Counted from the stretch's first letter, positions 19,891-30,602 are shown. The stretch is DNA of 39,524 bases from Candidatus Omnitrophota bacterium (GCA_023247235.1 JAHFGW010000002.1:8722-48245), one strand, 5' to 3'. The notes: generated by a model from the sequence alone, not told the origin. Translations and numbers: made by a program.

Positions 19891-20190
19891 ATGCCTATGG
19901 CGCAGCGGACTGTCAGCGTCGTGCACTCGGAGGGCCTGCATGCCCGCCCGGCGGCGGTGTTTGTCGAGGCAGCCCGGCGGTTCGCCAGCCGAGTCACCGT
20001 CAAGAAAGGCCGTACGATCGTCGATGGCAAGTCGATCATGGGATTGCTGACCTTGGCCGCCCGCAAGGGCTCCCGCCTGTCCGTGACCACCAATGGGCCG
20101 GATGCGACGGCGGCCCTGGAGCGGCTCATCGGGCTATTGACGAGGCCGCTGCCTGACGCCGACAAGTCGTCAACCAGGAGCCTGAGGTGA
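19891..20190 (+). CDS. ptsH: Phosphocarrier protein HPr
   Basis: GLHARPAAVFVEAA (His-P site) and DGKSIMGLLTLAA (Ser site). Confidence 0.92.
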   Translation: MPMAQRTVSVVHSEGLHARPAAVFVEAARRFASRVTVKKGRTIVDGKSIMGLLTLAARKGSRLSVTTNGPDATAALERLIGLLTRPLPDADKSSTRSLR

Positions 20191-21932
20191 TCACGCTCAA
20201 GGGGATCCCTGCGGCCCCTGGCGTGGCCATGGGGCCGGCGTGTCTCTACCGCAGCGAGCTGCGCGTCTTGCGCCGTGCGATCACCGCCGAGCAGATCCCG
20301 GGAGAAATCACCCGGTTCGACGAGGCGCTGAACCGGACGCGCCGCCAGATCCTGGACATCCAGAAGCGGTTGGCGGAGGGGCTGGGCCAAGACCACGCGG
20401 ACATTTTCAACGCGCACCTGCTGGTCCTGGACGACCACGCGCTGCGCGAAGAACTGGAGGCGGGGCTCCAGAAGCAGCTCGTCAACGTCGAAGCGGTGTT
20501 CGACGACATCATCCAGCGCTACCTGAAAGTCTTCCGCAAGACGCAGGATGAGTACCTGCGCGACCGCACGGCGGACATCGAGGACGTGCGCAAGCGGATC
20601 CTGCGCAACCTCCTGGGCAAGCAGACCGACGAGCTCGGCCGGGGGAACGAGCCGGTCGTGATCGTGGCGCACGATCTGTCGCCTTCCGAAACGGCGCAGA
20701 TGCACAAGCGCCACGTCCTCGCCTTCGTGACCGACATCGGCGGCCGGACAAGCCACACGGCTATCATGGCGAAGTCGCTGGCGATTCCCGCCGTGGTGGG
20801 TGTGGAGGGGGCGACGAACCGGATCCACGAAGGCGACAGCGTGATTATCGACGGCACGCACGGCGAAGTCATCGTGTCTCCCGAGGCCCCGTCGATTGAG
20901 CGCTATCAGCTCGAGCATCGGCGCCACGAGGAGTTGGACCGCCAGCTCTTGCACTTGAAGGACCTGCCGGCGGAGACGCTGGACCACCACCAGGTCTTGC
21001 TGGCGGCGAACATCGAGCTCCCCGAAGAAGTGTCTTCCGTCATCGCCCACGGCGCCCGGGGCATCGGCTTGTTTCGCACGGAGTTCCTGTACCTCAACCG
21101 GCCGGACCTGCCGACCGAAGAGGAGCAGTTCCAAGCCTACAAGACCGTCGCGGAACGGGTGAAGCCGCATGCGGTTGTCATTCGCACGATGGATCTCGGA
21201 GGCGACAAGTTCCTCTCGCCGATGCAGCTGCCCTCGGAAATGAACCCCTTTATGGGCTGGCGCGCCATCCGCTTCAGCCTCGCCCGGCCGGAGATTTTCC
21301 GGATCCAGCTTCGGGCCATCCTGCGGGCGAGCGTGCACGGCAATCTGAAGCTCATGTATCCGATGATCTCGGGGCTTGAGGAACTCGAGCGAGCCAACGA
21401 AATTCTCGAGGAGGTGCGCCGCGAGCTCACCCAGGCGGGCCAGCCCGTCACCGAGTCCCTGGAGATCGGCGTGATGATTGAGGTCCCCTCCGCGGCGTTG
21501 CTGTGCGACCTGCTGGCACCGGCCGTGAAGTTCTTCTCGATCGGTACGAACGATTTGATCCAGTACGCGCTCGCCGTGGATCGCGTCAACGAGAAGATCG
21601 CGTACCTCTATCAACCCACGCATCCCGCGGTCCTGCGGCTCCTCAAGCAGATCGTGGATGTCGGGCATGCGGGCAAGGTAAAAGTGGGGATGTGCGGGGA
21701 GATGGCCGGGGAGCCCATGATGACTCTGCTCTTGCTGGGACTCGGCCTGGATTCCTTCTCGGCGTCGCCCGTGCAGGTGCCGCTGGTCAAGCGGGTCATC
21801 CGCTCCATTGAGCACTCCTTCGCCGAGTCTGTCGCGCAACAAGCGCTGACCCTGCGCACGGGCAAAGAGGTCGAAGCGTTTCTCCTGGCGAAGCTCAAGC
21901 AGGTGGCGCCTGACCTCGTGGAGCAGGGATAA
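20187..21932 (+). CDS. ptsI: Phosphoenolpyruvate-protein phosphotransferase (EI)
   Basis: GGRTSHTAIMAKSLAIPAVVG, RTEFLYLNR, FFSIGTNDLIQYALAVDR; GTGA overlap with HPr. Confidence 0.95.
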   Translation: MITLKGIPAAPGVAMGPACLYRSELRVLRRAITAEQIPGEITRFDEALNRTRRQILDIQKRLAEGLGQDHADIFNAHLLVLDDHALREELEAGLQKQLVNVEAVFDDIIQRYLKVFRKTQDEYLRDRTADIEDVRKRILRNLLGKQTDELGRGNEPVVIVAHDLSPSETAQMHKRHVLAFVTDIGGRTSHTAIMAKSLAIPAVVGVEGATNRIHEGDSVIIDGTHGEVIVSPEAPSIERYQLEHRRHEELDRQLLHLKDLPAETLDHHQVLLAANIELPEEVSSVIAHGARGIGLFRTEFLYLNRPDLPTEEEQFQAYKTVAERVKPHAVVIRTMDLGGDKFLSPMQLPSEMNPFMGWRAIRFSLARPEIFRIQLRAILRASVHGNLKLMYPMISGLEELERANEILEEVRRELTQAGQPVTESLEIGVMIEVPSAALLCDLLAPAVKFFSIGTNDLIQYALAVDRVNEKIAYLYQPTHPAVLRLLKQIVDVGHAGKVKVGMCGEMAGEPMMTLLLLGLGLDSFSASPVQVPLVKRVIRSIEHSFAESVAQQALTLRTGKEVEAFLLAKLKQVAPDLVEQG

Positions 21933-21939
21933 GATCACC

Positions 21940-22752
21940 ATGGCGAGCACCGCAATCTTGCTGGCGGCCGGCTACGCGACGCGGCTCTACCCATTGACCC
22001 AGGACCGTTCGAAGGCGCTCCTCCCGTTGGGCGGCCGAGTCATTCTCGATGCCGTGTGGGATGCCCTGGGCACGGTGCCGGACCTCACGCGGCGCATCCT
22101 CGTCACCAACGCCCGCTTCGCCGAGCCCTTCCGGGCGTGGGCCAAGCTCCGCGGGGCGAAGCTGGCCATCGTCGATGACGGCACGAGCTCTAATGAGACC
22201 CGCTTGGGCGCCATGCGCGATTTGGAGTTGGCGCGGACCCAGGGTGGAGCCGTCGGAGACCTGCTCGTGGTGGGCACCGACAATCTGTTCACCTGGTCCC
22301 TGGGGGACTTCGTGGCGCAAGCCCGGCGGCACCACCCGGCCCCGAGCGTGGCCATCGGCGAGGCGTCCTCGAAAGAGGCTGCGCGGCAGCTCGGCGTTGT
22401 GCTGCTGGATGAGACCGGCCGGATCGCGCAATTGCTCGAGAAACCCGCGGATCCCCCCTCGACCAAGGTCGCGCTCTGCGTCTATTATTTTCCGGAACCG
22501 ATGCTCGGGCGCCTCACCCAATTCTTGCAGGAAGGCGGCAGGTCGGATGCTCCGGGATACTTCATCGAGTGGCTCGTGCGGCGCGAGCCCGCCTATGGCG
22601 TGCCGATGCGCGGGACGTGGTTCGACATCGGCACCACCGAGGCCTATGACGCCGTGGTCAAGACGTGGCCGGCCCTGGCCGCCGGCCTGAATGAGCCACC
22701 AGGAGCCCCGGTCGGCGAGACGCGCCGGCAGTCCCTCGGACATAAGGAGTAA
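21940..22752 (+). CDS. Sugar-phosphate nucleotidyltransferase
   Basis: ILLAAGYATRLYPLTQDRSKALLPLGGR; GTWFDIGTTEAYDAV. Confidence 0.9.
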   Translation: MASTAILLAAGYATRLYPLTQDRSKALLPLGGRVILDAVWDALGTVPDLTRRILVTNARFAEPFRAWAKLRGAKLAIVDDGTSSNETRLGAMRDLELARTQGGAVGDLLVVGTDNLFTWSLGDFVAQARRHHPAPSVAIGEASSKEAARQLGVVLLDETGRIAQLLEKPADPPSTKVALCVYYFPEPMLGRLTQFLQEGGRSDAPGYFIEWLVRREPAYGVPMRGTWFDIGTTEAYDAVVKTWPALAAGLNEPPGAPVGETRRQSLGHKE

Positions 22753-22755
22753 CCC

Positions 22756-23901
22756 ATGCGACGATCCCTGTTCACCTCGGAGTCCGTGACGGAGGGCCAT
22801 CCGGACAAGATGGCCGACCAGATCTCGGACGCGGTCTTAGACGCGATCTATGACAAGGACCCGGTGGGCCGCGTCGCCTGCGAAACTTTGGTGACGTCCG
22901 GCCTGGTGCTTGTCGCGGGCGAGATCACCACGTCCTGCTACATCGAGATTCCCAAGATCGTCCGGCAGACGATCCATCAGATCGGCTATGACGAGCCGCA
23001 GCACGGATTTGCGGCCAAGACCTGCGGGGTGATTGCGGCGATCCAGGCGCAGTCTCCGGATATCGCACTGGGGGTGGACAAGGGCGGCGCAGGAGACCAG
23101 GGGATGATGTTCGGCTACGCCACGAATGAGACCCCGGAATACATGCCGCTCCCCATCCAGCTCGCCCACCGCTTGGCCCGTCGGCTGTCGGAGGTGCGCA
23201 AGCAACGGCTCGTCGATTTTCTGCGGCCCGACGGCAAGACGCAGGTCACCGTGGAGTACCACGACGGGCACGTGGGACGGCTGGAAGCGCTGGTCGTCAG
23301 CGCCCATCACAAGCCCGGGGTGCCGCTGACGAAGATCCGCTCGGCCATGAAGGAGCTCGTGATCGGCGCCGTGGTGCCCAAGCAGTGGATGGATCGCCGG
23401 ACCAAGATCTTCGTCAACCCGACCGGCCGATTTGAAGTCGGAGGGCCCATGAGCGATACCGGACTGACCGGGCGCAAAATCATCATGGATACCTACGGCG
23501 GGGTCATCGGCCACGGCGGGGGCGCGTTTTCCGGCAAGGATCCGACGAAGGTCGATCGCTCCGCCGCCTACATGGCCCGCTACATCGCCAAGCACCTGGT
23601 CGCGGCCGGCGTCGCGGACAAGTGCGAGATCCAAGTCGCCTATGCGATCGGCGTCGCGGAGCCGGTGTCGATCATGGTGAACACGCACGGCACAGGCAAG
23701 CTCTCCGATGATCGGATCACCAAGCTGATCCGCGAGGTGTTCGATCTGACGCCCAATGGCATCATCCAAAGCCTCAAGCTGCGGCGGCCGATCTACATGA
23801 AAACCGCCGTCTATGGTCACTTCGGCCGCGATGACGACGGCCTACCTTGGGAGGAACTCGACCGTGTCAACGATGTCCGCCGCGCCGCCCGTCGCCACTA
23901 A
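22756..23901 (+). CDS. metK: S-adenosylmethionine synthetase
   Basis: [44 protein letters not shown]. Confidence 0.97.
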   Translation: MRRSLFTSESVTEGHPDKMADQISDAVLDAIYDKDPVGRVACETLVTSGLVLVAGEITTSCYIEIPKIVRQTIHQIGYDEPQHGFAAKTCGVIAAIQAQSPDIALGVDKGGAGDQGMMFGYATNETPEYMPLPIQLAHRLARRLSEVRKQRLVDFLRPDGKTQVTVEYHDGHVGRLEALVVSAHHKPGVPLTKIRSAMKELVIGAVVPKQWMDRRTKIFVNPTGRFEVGGPMSDTGLTGRKIIMDTYGGVIGHGGGAFSGKDPTKVDRSAAYMARYIAKHLVAAGVADKCEIQVAYAIGVAEPVSIMVNTHGTGKLSDDRITKLIREVFDLTPNGIIQSLKLRRPIYMKTAVYGHFGRDDDGLPWEELDRVNDVRRAARRH

Positions 23902-25207
23902 ACGCCGCCCGACGCGATACGCCATGCGACCGCGCGCCCCAGCCGGCAAGACCCACCATATTAAAGACGCAGCCCTGGCCCAGGCCGGCCGCTCGAAGAT
24001 TGACTGGGCGGAAAGCCAGATGCCCGTGCTGCTCAGCATCCGGCACCGGTTCGCGCGCACCAAGCCCCTGAAGGGCCTGCGGGTGGCGGCCTGTCTCCAT
24101 GTGACAACGGAAACCGCTCATTTGATGCTGACGTTGCGCGCCGGCGGGGCCGAGGTCGCCCTCTGCGCCTCGAATCCGCTCTCCACGCAGGATGACGTCG
24201 CGGCGAGCCTGGTGAAGGATTTTGGGCTGGCGGTCTTCGCCATCCGCGGCGAGGGCCGCGAGACCTATTACGAGCACATTCGGGCCGTGCTGGGCCGATC
24301 TCCGCACGTCACGATGGATGATGGCGCGGACCTAGTGTCCACGATCCACAAGGAGCCTGCGCGCTACGGCGGGGATCTCCTGGGCGGCACGGAGGAGACG
24401 ACGACCGGCGTGATCCGGCTGCGCAGCCTCGAGGAGCAGGGCAAGCTGCGCTATCCGGTCATCGCGGTCAACGACGCGGAGACGAAGCATTTCTTCGACA
24501 ACCGCTATGGCACGGGCCAATCCACAATCGACGGGATCCTGCGGGCGACGAATCGGCTGCTGGCCGGCTCCGTCTTCGTCGTGGGGGGCTATGGCTGGTG
24601 CGGCAAGGGCCTCGCGCTGCGGGCGCGCGGCATGGGAGCCCAGGTGATCGTGACCGAAATCAATCCGGTGCGTGGCCTGGAGGCCATCATGGATGGCTTC
24701 CAAGTCATGAGCATGCGCGACGCAGCCGCGCGGGGGGATTTCTTTGTCACCGTCACCGGATGCTGCGAGGTCCTTCGCGCGGAACACTTCACGCGGATGA
24801 AGGATGGCGCCGTCATCTCCAACTCGGGACACTTCGACGTCGAGCTGGACCTGCCGGCGCTCAAGCGGCTGAGCCGGCAGCACCGGCGGTTTCGGGATGG
24901 AATCGATCAATACGTGCTGCTGAAGAGCGGCCGGCGGATCAATGTGCTTGGCGAGGGGCGGCTGGTGAACCTGGCCTGCGCGGAAGGGCACCCGCCCGGC
25001 GTCATGGATATGTCATTCGCCAATCAGGCCTTGGCCTGCGAGTACTTGCGCCAGCACGGCAGCCGGCTGGAGCGAAAAGTCTATCCGGTTCCCCCTGAGT
25101 TGGACCGGGAGATCGCGCGTCTGAAGCTGGGCAGCCTGGGGATCCGGCTCGACCGTCTGACGCCGACCCAACAGCGTTATCTGACGAGATGGGAGCTAGG
25201 GACCTAG
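23873..25207 (+). CDS. ahcY: Adenosylhomocysteinase (start may be ATG 23873 or 23924)
   Basis: [58 protein letters not shown]. Confidence 0.95.
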   Translation: MSAAPPVATKRRPTRYAMRPRAPAGKTHHIKDAALAQAGRSKIDWAESQMPVLLSIRHRFARTKPLKGLRVAACLHVTTETAHLMLTLRAGGAEVALCASNPLSTQDDVAASLVKDFGLAVFAIRGEGRETYYEHIRAVLGRSPHVTMDDGADLVSTIHKEPARYGGDLLGGTEETTTGVIRLRSLEEQGKLRYPVIAVNDAETKHFFDNRYGTGQSTIDGILRATNRLLAGSVFVVGGYGWCGKGLALRARGMGAQVIVTEINPVRGLEAIMDGFQVMSMRDAAARGDFFVTVTGCCEVLRAEHFTRMKDGAVISNSGHFDVELDLPALKRLSRQHRRFRDGIDQYVLLKSGRRINVLGEGRLVNLACAEGHPPGVMDMSFANQALACEYLRQHGSRLERKVYPVPPELDREIARLKLGSLGIRLDRLTPTQQRYLTRWELGT

Positions 25208-26283
25208 GCGGGGCGTCGCAGCCGCCGCACGCACCAGGCGATCGCCAGCAGGTGCGGCAGCCAGGCGGCGACAACTGGGGGCAACACGGGGTCCTTTCCG
25301 AGGGCCTGGCCGACGGCGACCGCGAGATAGTACGCGCACCCCCCCCAGACGCTCATGCCCAGCCCGCGCAAGTGCCCGCGCGTCTGGAGCCCGCACGAGA
25401 CGACGAAGCCGATCAGGCACGCCACCAAGTTCATCATCGGCATGGTCAGCTTCGACCAGAGCTCGACCTCGTAGGATCGCAGATTGGTCAGGCCCATGTG
25501 CCGCAGCCGCGTCATGAGCAGCCGGAGCTGCCCAAAGGGCATGAGCTCGGGTTTTGCCTCCGGCTCAAGGAACGACGCCGGCGTCACGGGATAGGCGATC
25601 AAGCGCTCCACAAACGGCTCAGGGTTCCCCTGGACATGCCCCCTGGCGTCCAGCCGGTAGATCGTCCCATAGAGCAACAGCCATCCGTGCGGCGTGTAGA
25701 TGGCACGCGAGGCATATAAGCTCTTGAGCGGCCGATTGTGCCAGTCATGTTCCAGCACGGTCAGATCCGTCAGTTCCCGTCGTTTCACGTCGAGCGCGCG
25801 GGCATGATAAATCCGATTGAGCTTGTCCAGGATGGCCACCTGCTGCATCGTCTCCCCCGGCCCCCCGCTTCGAAAGACCTGTTGGCGCAGGCGCTCATAG
25901 GTCGCGCTCGTGCGGGGCACGACGCGGTCGTTCAGCAGGAACATGCCTGCGCTGATCAGCCAGCCCACGAAGACAAACGGCACCGCGCTGCGCAACAAGC
26001 TCGTGCCGCTGGCATTCATGGCGAGGAGCTCATGGTATCGCGTGAGCTGCATGGTCAAAAATGACGCGCCGACGAGCAGCGCGAAGGGCGAGGCTTTGAC
26101 GATCACCATGGGCGTGAAGTTCAGATAATAGGTGGCGACCGTGCCGGGGGAAATATGGTAGCGGAGGATCTCATCGAGGTGCCCGAAGAGATCGATGAGA
26201 CAGCTGAGAAACACAAAGATCAGGAGGCACCAAAACCATACGGGCCAGATCTGCCTCGCCACGTATCGATCCAATATGCGCAT
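25204..26283 (-). CDS. lptG: LptG-like LPS export permease (YjgP/YjgQ family)
   Basis: [23 protein letters not shown]... four-helix YjgP/Q pattern. Confidence 0.85.
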   Translation of the reverse strand: MRILDRYVARQIWPVWFWCLLIFVFLSCLIDLFGHLDEILRYHISPGTVATYYLNFTPMVIVKASPFALLVGASFLTMQLTRYHELLAMNASGTSLLRSAVPFVFVGWLISAGMFLLNDRVVPRTSATYERLRQQVFRSGGPGETMQQVAILDKLNRIYHARALDVKRRELTDLTVLEHDWHNRPLKSLYASRAIYTPHGWLLLYGTIYRLDARGHVQGNPEPFVERLIAYPVTPASFLEPEAKPELMPFGQLRLLMTRLRHMGLTNLRSYEVELWSKLTMPMMNLVACLIGFVVSCGLQTRGHLRGLGMSVWGGCAYYLAVAVGQALGKDPVLPPVVAAWLPHLLAIAWCVRRLRRPA

Positions 26284-26312
26284 CACACGACTCGAGTCAT
26301 GGGCTGCTCTTC

Positions 26313-26408
26313 TGTGTAATGTTTATTGTGTAATGTGTAATGGAAATGCGGGAGCGAAAGAGAGTGGTTTTGCTCTTACATTACACGTTACACATTGCAC
26401 ATTACACA
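26313..26408. repeat. Heptad inverted-repeat element 2 (TGTGTAA-type heptads)
   Basis: Left tgtgtaa-tgtttat-tgtgtaa-tgtgtaa-tggaaat-gcgggagc; right gctctta-cattaca-cgttaca-cattgca-cattaca-ca; 16-nt spacer. Confidence 0.8.
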
Positions 26409-26427
26409 ACATGTTCCTTGAGGTGAG

Positions 26428-27519
26428 TTAGTGGCGGATGGCCCTGGCGACGAGGAGCACGCCCAGGCCCAGCCCGGTGACATTGGGCAGCCACATGGCC
26501 ACCCAGGCCGGCAGCCAGCCTTTGATGCCGACCGCGCTCAGCCCGATTGAAGCCAGGTAGTAGGCGAGGAAGATGATGAACACCCACACGAAGCTGACCA
26601 ACCGTTCATGGTGGCGCAACTGCAGCCCCAGGGCCAGGCCGAAGACGACAAAGACCAGCGCGGCGAACGAGGAGGCGATTCTGCGGTGGAATTCCAAGGA
26701 TACCGGCCGCGTGTCGATGCCCTCGCTGGCGACGCGCTGGCGCTCCTGGAGTAACTGATGAAAGCTCATCTCCTTGAGCTTGCGACTCATCTTGCTGGTT
26801 TCGTTCCGATCCGACCGCAGGTCCATCGCGTAGCTGCCGAAGGTAATCTTGTAGAACAGGCCAGGCAGCGAGGGATCCCATTGGTCCGCAGTGCCGTCGT
26901 ATAGGAGCAGCCGCACGCCTTTGCGATCCGGCGTGGACTCGAACTCCCCCCGCGAGGCGATGATCGCGCGGGTCGGGCCGTTGGCCTGCGGCTCGTAAAT
27001 GCGCACATCGAGGAGTTTCTGCCCCTCGAGTTGATAGACGAAGATCGTATAGGGCGAGAACTCCCGGATGAAGGTCCCGGCTTCAATGTAGGCGGCGGGC
27101 CGCTGCTGGCCGATCGTGCGCAGCTGCTTGCGAAATGCCAAGTGCGATTCGGGAATCAGCCGGTCGTTGATGACCAACAGCAGCAGGCTCAGGACGGCGC
27201 CGGTCATCACGATGGGAACGACCAGGCGCAGGGGCGCGATCCCCGAGGCGCGCATGGCGATCAGCTCGTAATCCGTGCTGAGCCGGCCAAACGCGAGAAT
27301 CATCGCCACCAAACAGGCCATCGGGATGGTAAAGCTCGACATGTAGGGAACCAAGTAGAGCAAGAGGCGCAGGATATCGAAGACATTGACCCCTTTGGCG
27401 ATCACCAGCTCGGCGAACTTGATGATGTGGCCGACCAAGAGGGCGGCCGTGAGCGCGCCGATCGTGGCAAGGAAGGGCGCCAGGTGTTCCCGAAGCACGT
27501 AGGTCCGCAAAATTCTCAT
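26428..27519 (-). CDS. lptF: LptF-like LPS export permease (YjgP/YjgQ family)
   Basis: MRILRTYVLREHLAPFLATIGALTAALLVGHIIK... ; ORF-track extension to 27588 translates the adjacent heptad repeat. Confidence 0.85.
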   Translation of the reverse strand: MRILRTYVLREHLAPFLATIGALTAALLVGHIIKFAELVIAKGVNVFDILRLLLYLVPYMSSFTIPMACLVAMILAFGRLSTDYELIAMRASGIAPLRLVVPIVMTGAVLSLLLLVINDRLIPESHLAFRKQLRTIGQQRPAAYIEAGTFIREFSPYTIFVYQLEGQKLLDVRIYEPQANGPTRAIIASRGEFESTPDRKGVRLLLYDGTADQWDPSLPGLFYKITFGSYAMDLRSDRNETSKMSRKLKEMSFHQLLQERQRVASEGIDTRPVSLEFHRRIASSFAALVFVVFGLALGLQLRHHERLVSFVWVFIIFLAYYLASIGLSAVGIKGWLPAWVAMWLPNVTGLGLGVLLVARAIRH

Positions 27520-27521
27520 CT

Positions 27522-27612
27522 GAGTGCGGAATGCGGAGTGCGGAATGCGGAGTGAGAACCAAGGCATCGCGAGGTTCCCATTCCGCATTCCGAATTCCGA
27601 ACTCCGAATTGA
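27522..27612. repeat. Heptad inverted-repeat element 3 (GAGTGCG/GAATGCG-type heptads)
   Basis: Left gagtgcg-gaatgcg-gagtgcg-gaatgcg-gagtgag-aacc; right ggttcccattccgcattccgaattccgaactccgaattga; 12-nt spacer. Confidence 0.85.
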
Positions 27613-27613
27613 C

Positions 27614-28348
27614 CTAGCGTGTTCGCCATTGGAGGGGAGTGCGGGCGGCAGTCAGGACAAAGACCTCGCGCGAACCGGCTGCCCGCAGCGCCTGCGCGCA
27701 CGCCTGAGCCGTGGCGCCGGTCGTGAGCACGTCATCGACCAGCAGGATGCCCTGTCCTTGAACGCGCCTGGGATCAGCCTGGAAGCTTTCGCGGACGTTT
27801 CGCCAGCGTTCCTGCCAGGTCCGCTGGCGCGTTTGGCTTGGCGTCCAGCGCCTGCGGCGCAGGGCCAGGGCATCGTGGGGTTTGTGCAGGGCGCTGGCCA
27901 CGCGTGCGGACAGTTCCGCGGCGTGGTTGGCTCCTCGCAGGCGCCGCGTGAGCCAGTGAAGCGGCACCGGCACGACGAGGTCAATTTGCGCCACCGGCAG
28001 GTCTTCACCCGCCCGATGCGCCATGGTCTCGGCCAGCCAGCGCCCCAGACGCCGGCGGTGACGGTACTTCAACAGCCGGATCGCCTGGCGCCCGGCCCCG
28101 AGATACAGCCAGGGCGCGCGCGCGCCGGCGAACGCGGGCGGCCGCGCGCGGCAGCGGGCGCAGACCAGCCGCGCATCGAAGGCTCCCGACAGCCCGATCC
28201 CGCAGGACAGACAGAGCGGGCGGCCTGGGCGCGGCATCGCGGCCTCGCACGAGCGGCAGAGCGCGGCGTCGGCACGAGGGAGGGAGCGGTCACAGCGCGG
28301 GCAGGCTGGCGGATAGAGCACATTGGCCAACCGATGCAGCGTCAGCAT
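27614..28348 (-). CDS. comF: ComF-family phosphoribosyltransferase-like protein
   Basis: [20 protein letters not shown] zinc motif; [27 protein letters not shown] motif. Confidence 0.9.
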   Translation of the reverse strand: MLTLHRLANVLYPPACPRCDRSLPRADAALCRSCEAAMPRPGRPLCLSCGIGLSGAFDARLVCARCRARPPAFAGARAPWLYLGAGRQAIRLLKYRHRRRLGRWLAETMAHRAGEDLPVAQIDLVVPVPLHWLTRRLRGANHAAELSARVASALHKPHDALALRRRRWTPSQTRQRTWQERWRNVRESFQADPRRVQGQGILLVDDVLTTGATAQACAQALRAAGSREVFVLTAARTPLQWRTR

Positions 28349-28364
28349 GCCGTGGCAGCATAGC

Positions 28365-30602
28365 ATGGGCGCGCCTGGAGTGTCAATTTACCGACGGACG
28401 ATTGCGTGGCTGACGGTCGCGGCCCTGACCGGTTCAGGTTGCTTGCGTCGGGCCGGCCCCTCCGATACAGTAGAGCCCATGTCCCCTTCCGCGAGCGGTT
28501 CCACCGCCGCCGGACAGCCCAACCGGCTCAGCCAAGAGAAGAGCCCCTATCTGTTGCAGCACGCCCTGAATCCCGTGCAGTGGTACCCCTGGGGCGAGGA
28601 CGCGTTTGCCAAAGCCCGCGCCGAAGACAAGCCGATCTTCCTGTCGATCGGCTACTCCACGTGCCATTGGTGCCATGTGATGGAGCGCGAATCCTTTGAG
28701 AATCCCCGCATCGCGGAGCTGCTCAACCGCTCGTTTGTCAGCATCAAGGTGGACCGCGAGGAGCTGCCGGATGTTGATCAGGTGTACATGACGGCCGTGA
28801 CCATGATGACCGGGCAGGGCGGCTGGCCCCTGACGGTCTTCCTCACGCCCGAGGGCCGCCCGTTCTTTGGCGGCACGTACTTCCCGCCGGAGCGCCGATG
28901 GCACCTGGCGGGCCTGGATGAAGTGCTGCAGCGCGTCGCGGACCTCTGGCGCCAGAAGCGCCAGGAGATCCTGACCTCGGCGGAGCAGATGACGGCGACG
29001 CTGCAGCAGCAACTCAGCCAGACGGCGGCGGCCGCGCCAGGCGCGGCAGGCGACGCGCTGTCGGCGCAGGTGCTCGAACGGGCATTTGGCATCGCTAAGG
29101 ACGGCTTTGACGCCGCCCACGGCGGGTTCGGGGCGGCACCGAAATTTCCGCGCAGCCACGATCTCTCATGGCTGCTGACCTACTGGCATCGCACCCGCAC
29201 GCAGCAGGCGCTGGACATGGTGACGACGACGCTTGATCACCTGGCGCGCGGCGGCATTCACGACCAGGTGGGCGGCGGCTTCCACCGCTACTCGACCGAT
29301 GAGCGGTGGCTGGTGCCGCACTTCGAGAAGATGTTGTACGATCAAGCCCTCCTGGCGAGGACCTATCTGGAGGCGTACCGCATCGCCAAGCGGCCGGACG
29401 ATGCCAAGACCGCGCGGGACATCTTTGACTACGTGCTGCGCGACCTACGGGATGCGCAGGGCGGGTTCTACACGGCGGAGGACGCCGACAGTGAAGGGGA
29501 AGAGGGCAAGTTTTACACCTGGACCCCGGCGGAACTCACCGCCGTGCTGGGCCGGCAGGACGCGGAGCTGGTCATGCGGTTCTACGGCGTGACGCCGCAA
29601 GGCCACGTGGAGCACCAACGGAGCATCCTCCATATCGAGCAGCCGCTGGAAGCCTTCGCGACATCAACCAAGGAGACCCCGCCGGCGCTGGCCCAGCGGC
29701 TGGCGCAGGCCCGCGCGAAGCTGCTGGCTGCGCGCGAAGAGCGCATCCGACCGCATCGAGATGACAAGGTGTTGACCTCGTGGAATGGGTTGATGATTGG
29801 CAGCCTGGCCGACGGAGCCTCGACGCTGGATGAGCCCCGCTACCTTGAGGCCGCCGAACGCGCCGCCCGCTTCATTCTCCAGACGCTGCGGCGCGATGGC
29901 CGACTCTTGCGGCGCTGGCGAGACGGCGAGGCACGCTACGACGGCACGTTGGAAGACTATGCGTTCTTCGCCTACGGCCTCGTGGCGCTGTATGAGGCCA
30001 GCTACGATCCTGCGTATTTGGCAGAAGCCAAGGGGTTGGCCGAACAGATGGTCGAGCGATTCTGGGACGAGGCAGGCGGAGGGTTCTTCCTCCGGGCGGC
30101 CGATGCGGACCCGCTGATTGTGCGATCGAAGGACCTCTATGATGGCGCGACGCCCTCAGGCAACTCGATCGCGGCCCTGGTCCTCTTGCGGATCGGCCGG
30201 CTGACTGCGGATGCGCGATTGGAAACCTTGGGGCGCCGGACGCTGGAGGCCTTTGGGCAGCCCATGGCGCAGATGCCGTTTGGCTACACGCAGATGCTCA
30301 TCGCCTTGGACGCGGCGCTGGGCCCAACCCAAGAGATTGTCGTGGCAGGCGATCACGCGGACGCTCAGACCCAAGCCTTGCTGCGGGTGCTGCATGAGCG
30401 CTTTCTCCCGCGCGCCGTCAGCGTACTGCATCCGATGGGTCCGGACCGCGGAGTGATCGAGCGTCTGGCGCCCTACGTGGCGGCGCAAGGGCCCGTGGAG
30501 GGGCGCCCGGCCGCGTATGTCTGCGAAGGCTCTAGCTGCCGCCTGCCGGTGACTGACCCGGCGCAGCTTGCGCAACAACTCGATGCAGCGCCAACCCAGT
30601 GA
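28365..30602 (+). CDS. YyaL-type thioredoxin-domain protein (DUF255), possible lipoprotein leader
   Basis: [43 protein letters not shown]; upstream ATG gives a signal-like N-terminus with LTGSGC; alternative start ATG 28479. Confidence 0.9.
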   Translation: MGAPGVSIYRRTIAWLTVAALTGSGCLRRAGPSDTVEPMSPSASGSTAAGQPNRLSQEKSPYLLQHALNPVQWYPWGEDAFAKARAEDKPIFLSIGYSTCHWCHVMERESFENPRIAELLNRSFVSIKVDREELPDVDQVYMTAVTMMTGQGGWPLTVFLTPEGRPFFGGTYFPPERRWHLAGLDEVLQRVADLWRQKRQEILTSAEQMTATLQQQLSQTAAAAPGAAGDALSAQVLERAFGIAKDGFDAAHGGFGAAPKFPRSHDLSWLLTYWHRTRTQQALDMVTTTLDHLARGGIHDQVGGGFHRYSTDERWLVPHFEKMLYDQALLARTYLEAYRIAKRPDDAKTARDIFDYVLRDLRDAQGGFYTAEDADSEGEEGKFYTWTPAELTAVLGRQDAELVMRFYGVTPQGHVEHQRSILHIEQPLEAFATSTKETPPALAQRLAQARAKLLAAREERIRPHRDDKVLTSWNGLMIGSLADGASTLDEPRYLEAAERAARFILQTLRRDGRLLRRWRDGEARYDGTLEDYAFFAYGLVALYEASYDPAYLAEAKGLAEQMVERFWDEAGGGFFLRAADADPLIVRSKDLYDGATPSGNSIAALVLLRIGRLTADARLETLGRRTLEAFGQPMAQMPFGYTQMLIALDAALGPTQEIVVAGDHADAQTQALLRVLHERFLPRAVSVLHPMGPDRGVIERLAPYVAAQGPVEGRPAAYVCEGSSCRLPVTDPAQLAQQLDAAPTQ

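Noticed and set aside
19317-21950. 877-aa antisense ORF opposite yvcK-ptsH-ptsI
   Set aside because: Lies opposite three clear genes; high GC at third positions produces long antisense frames. The translation is Arg/His/Leu-rich with no recognisable domain.
27520-27588. N-terminal extension of LptF (MRNGNLAMPWFSLRIPHSAFRTQ)
   Set aside because: It is translation of heptad element 3; homologous start is MRILRTYVLREHL at 27519.
11291-27612. Heptad arrays as a possible CRISPR
   Set aside because: Repeat unit is 7 nt with no unique spacers between units; organisation is two inverted arms, not a repeat-spacer array.
27524-28363. + strand ORF of 279 aa (MRNAECGMRSENQ...)
   Set aside because: Starts in the heptad repeat and runs antisense to comF, which has clear zinc and PRPP motifs.
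28442-28470. TTGCGT-17 nt-TACAGT as a sigma-70 promoter upstream of the YyaL gene
   Set aside because: Poor match in a GC-rich genome and it overlaps a plausible signal-peptide coding region; not supportable without TSS data.
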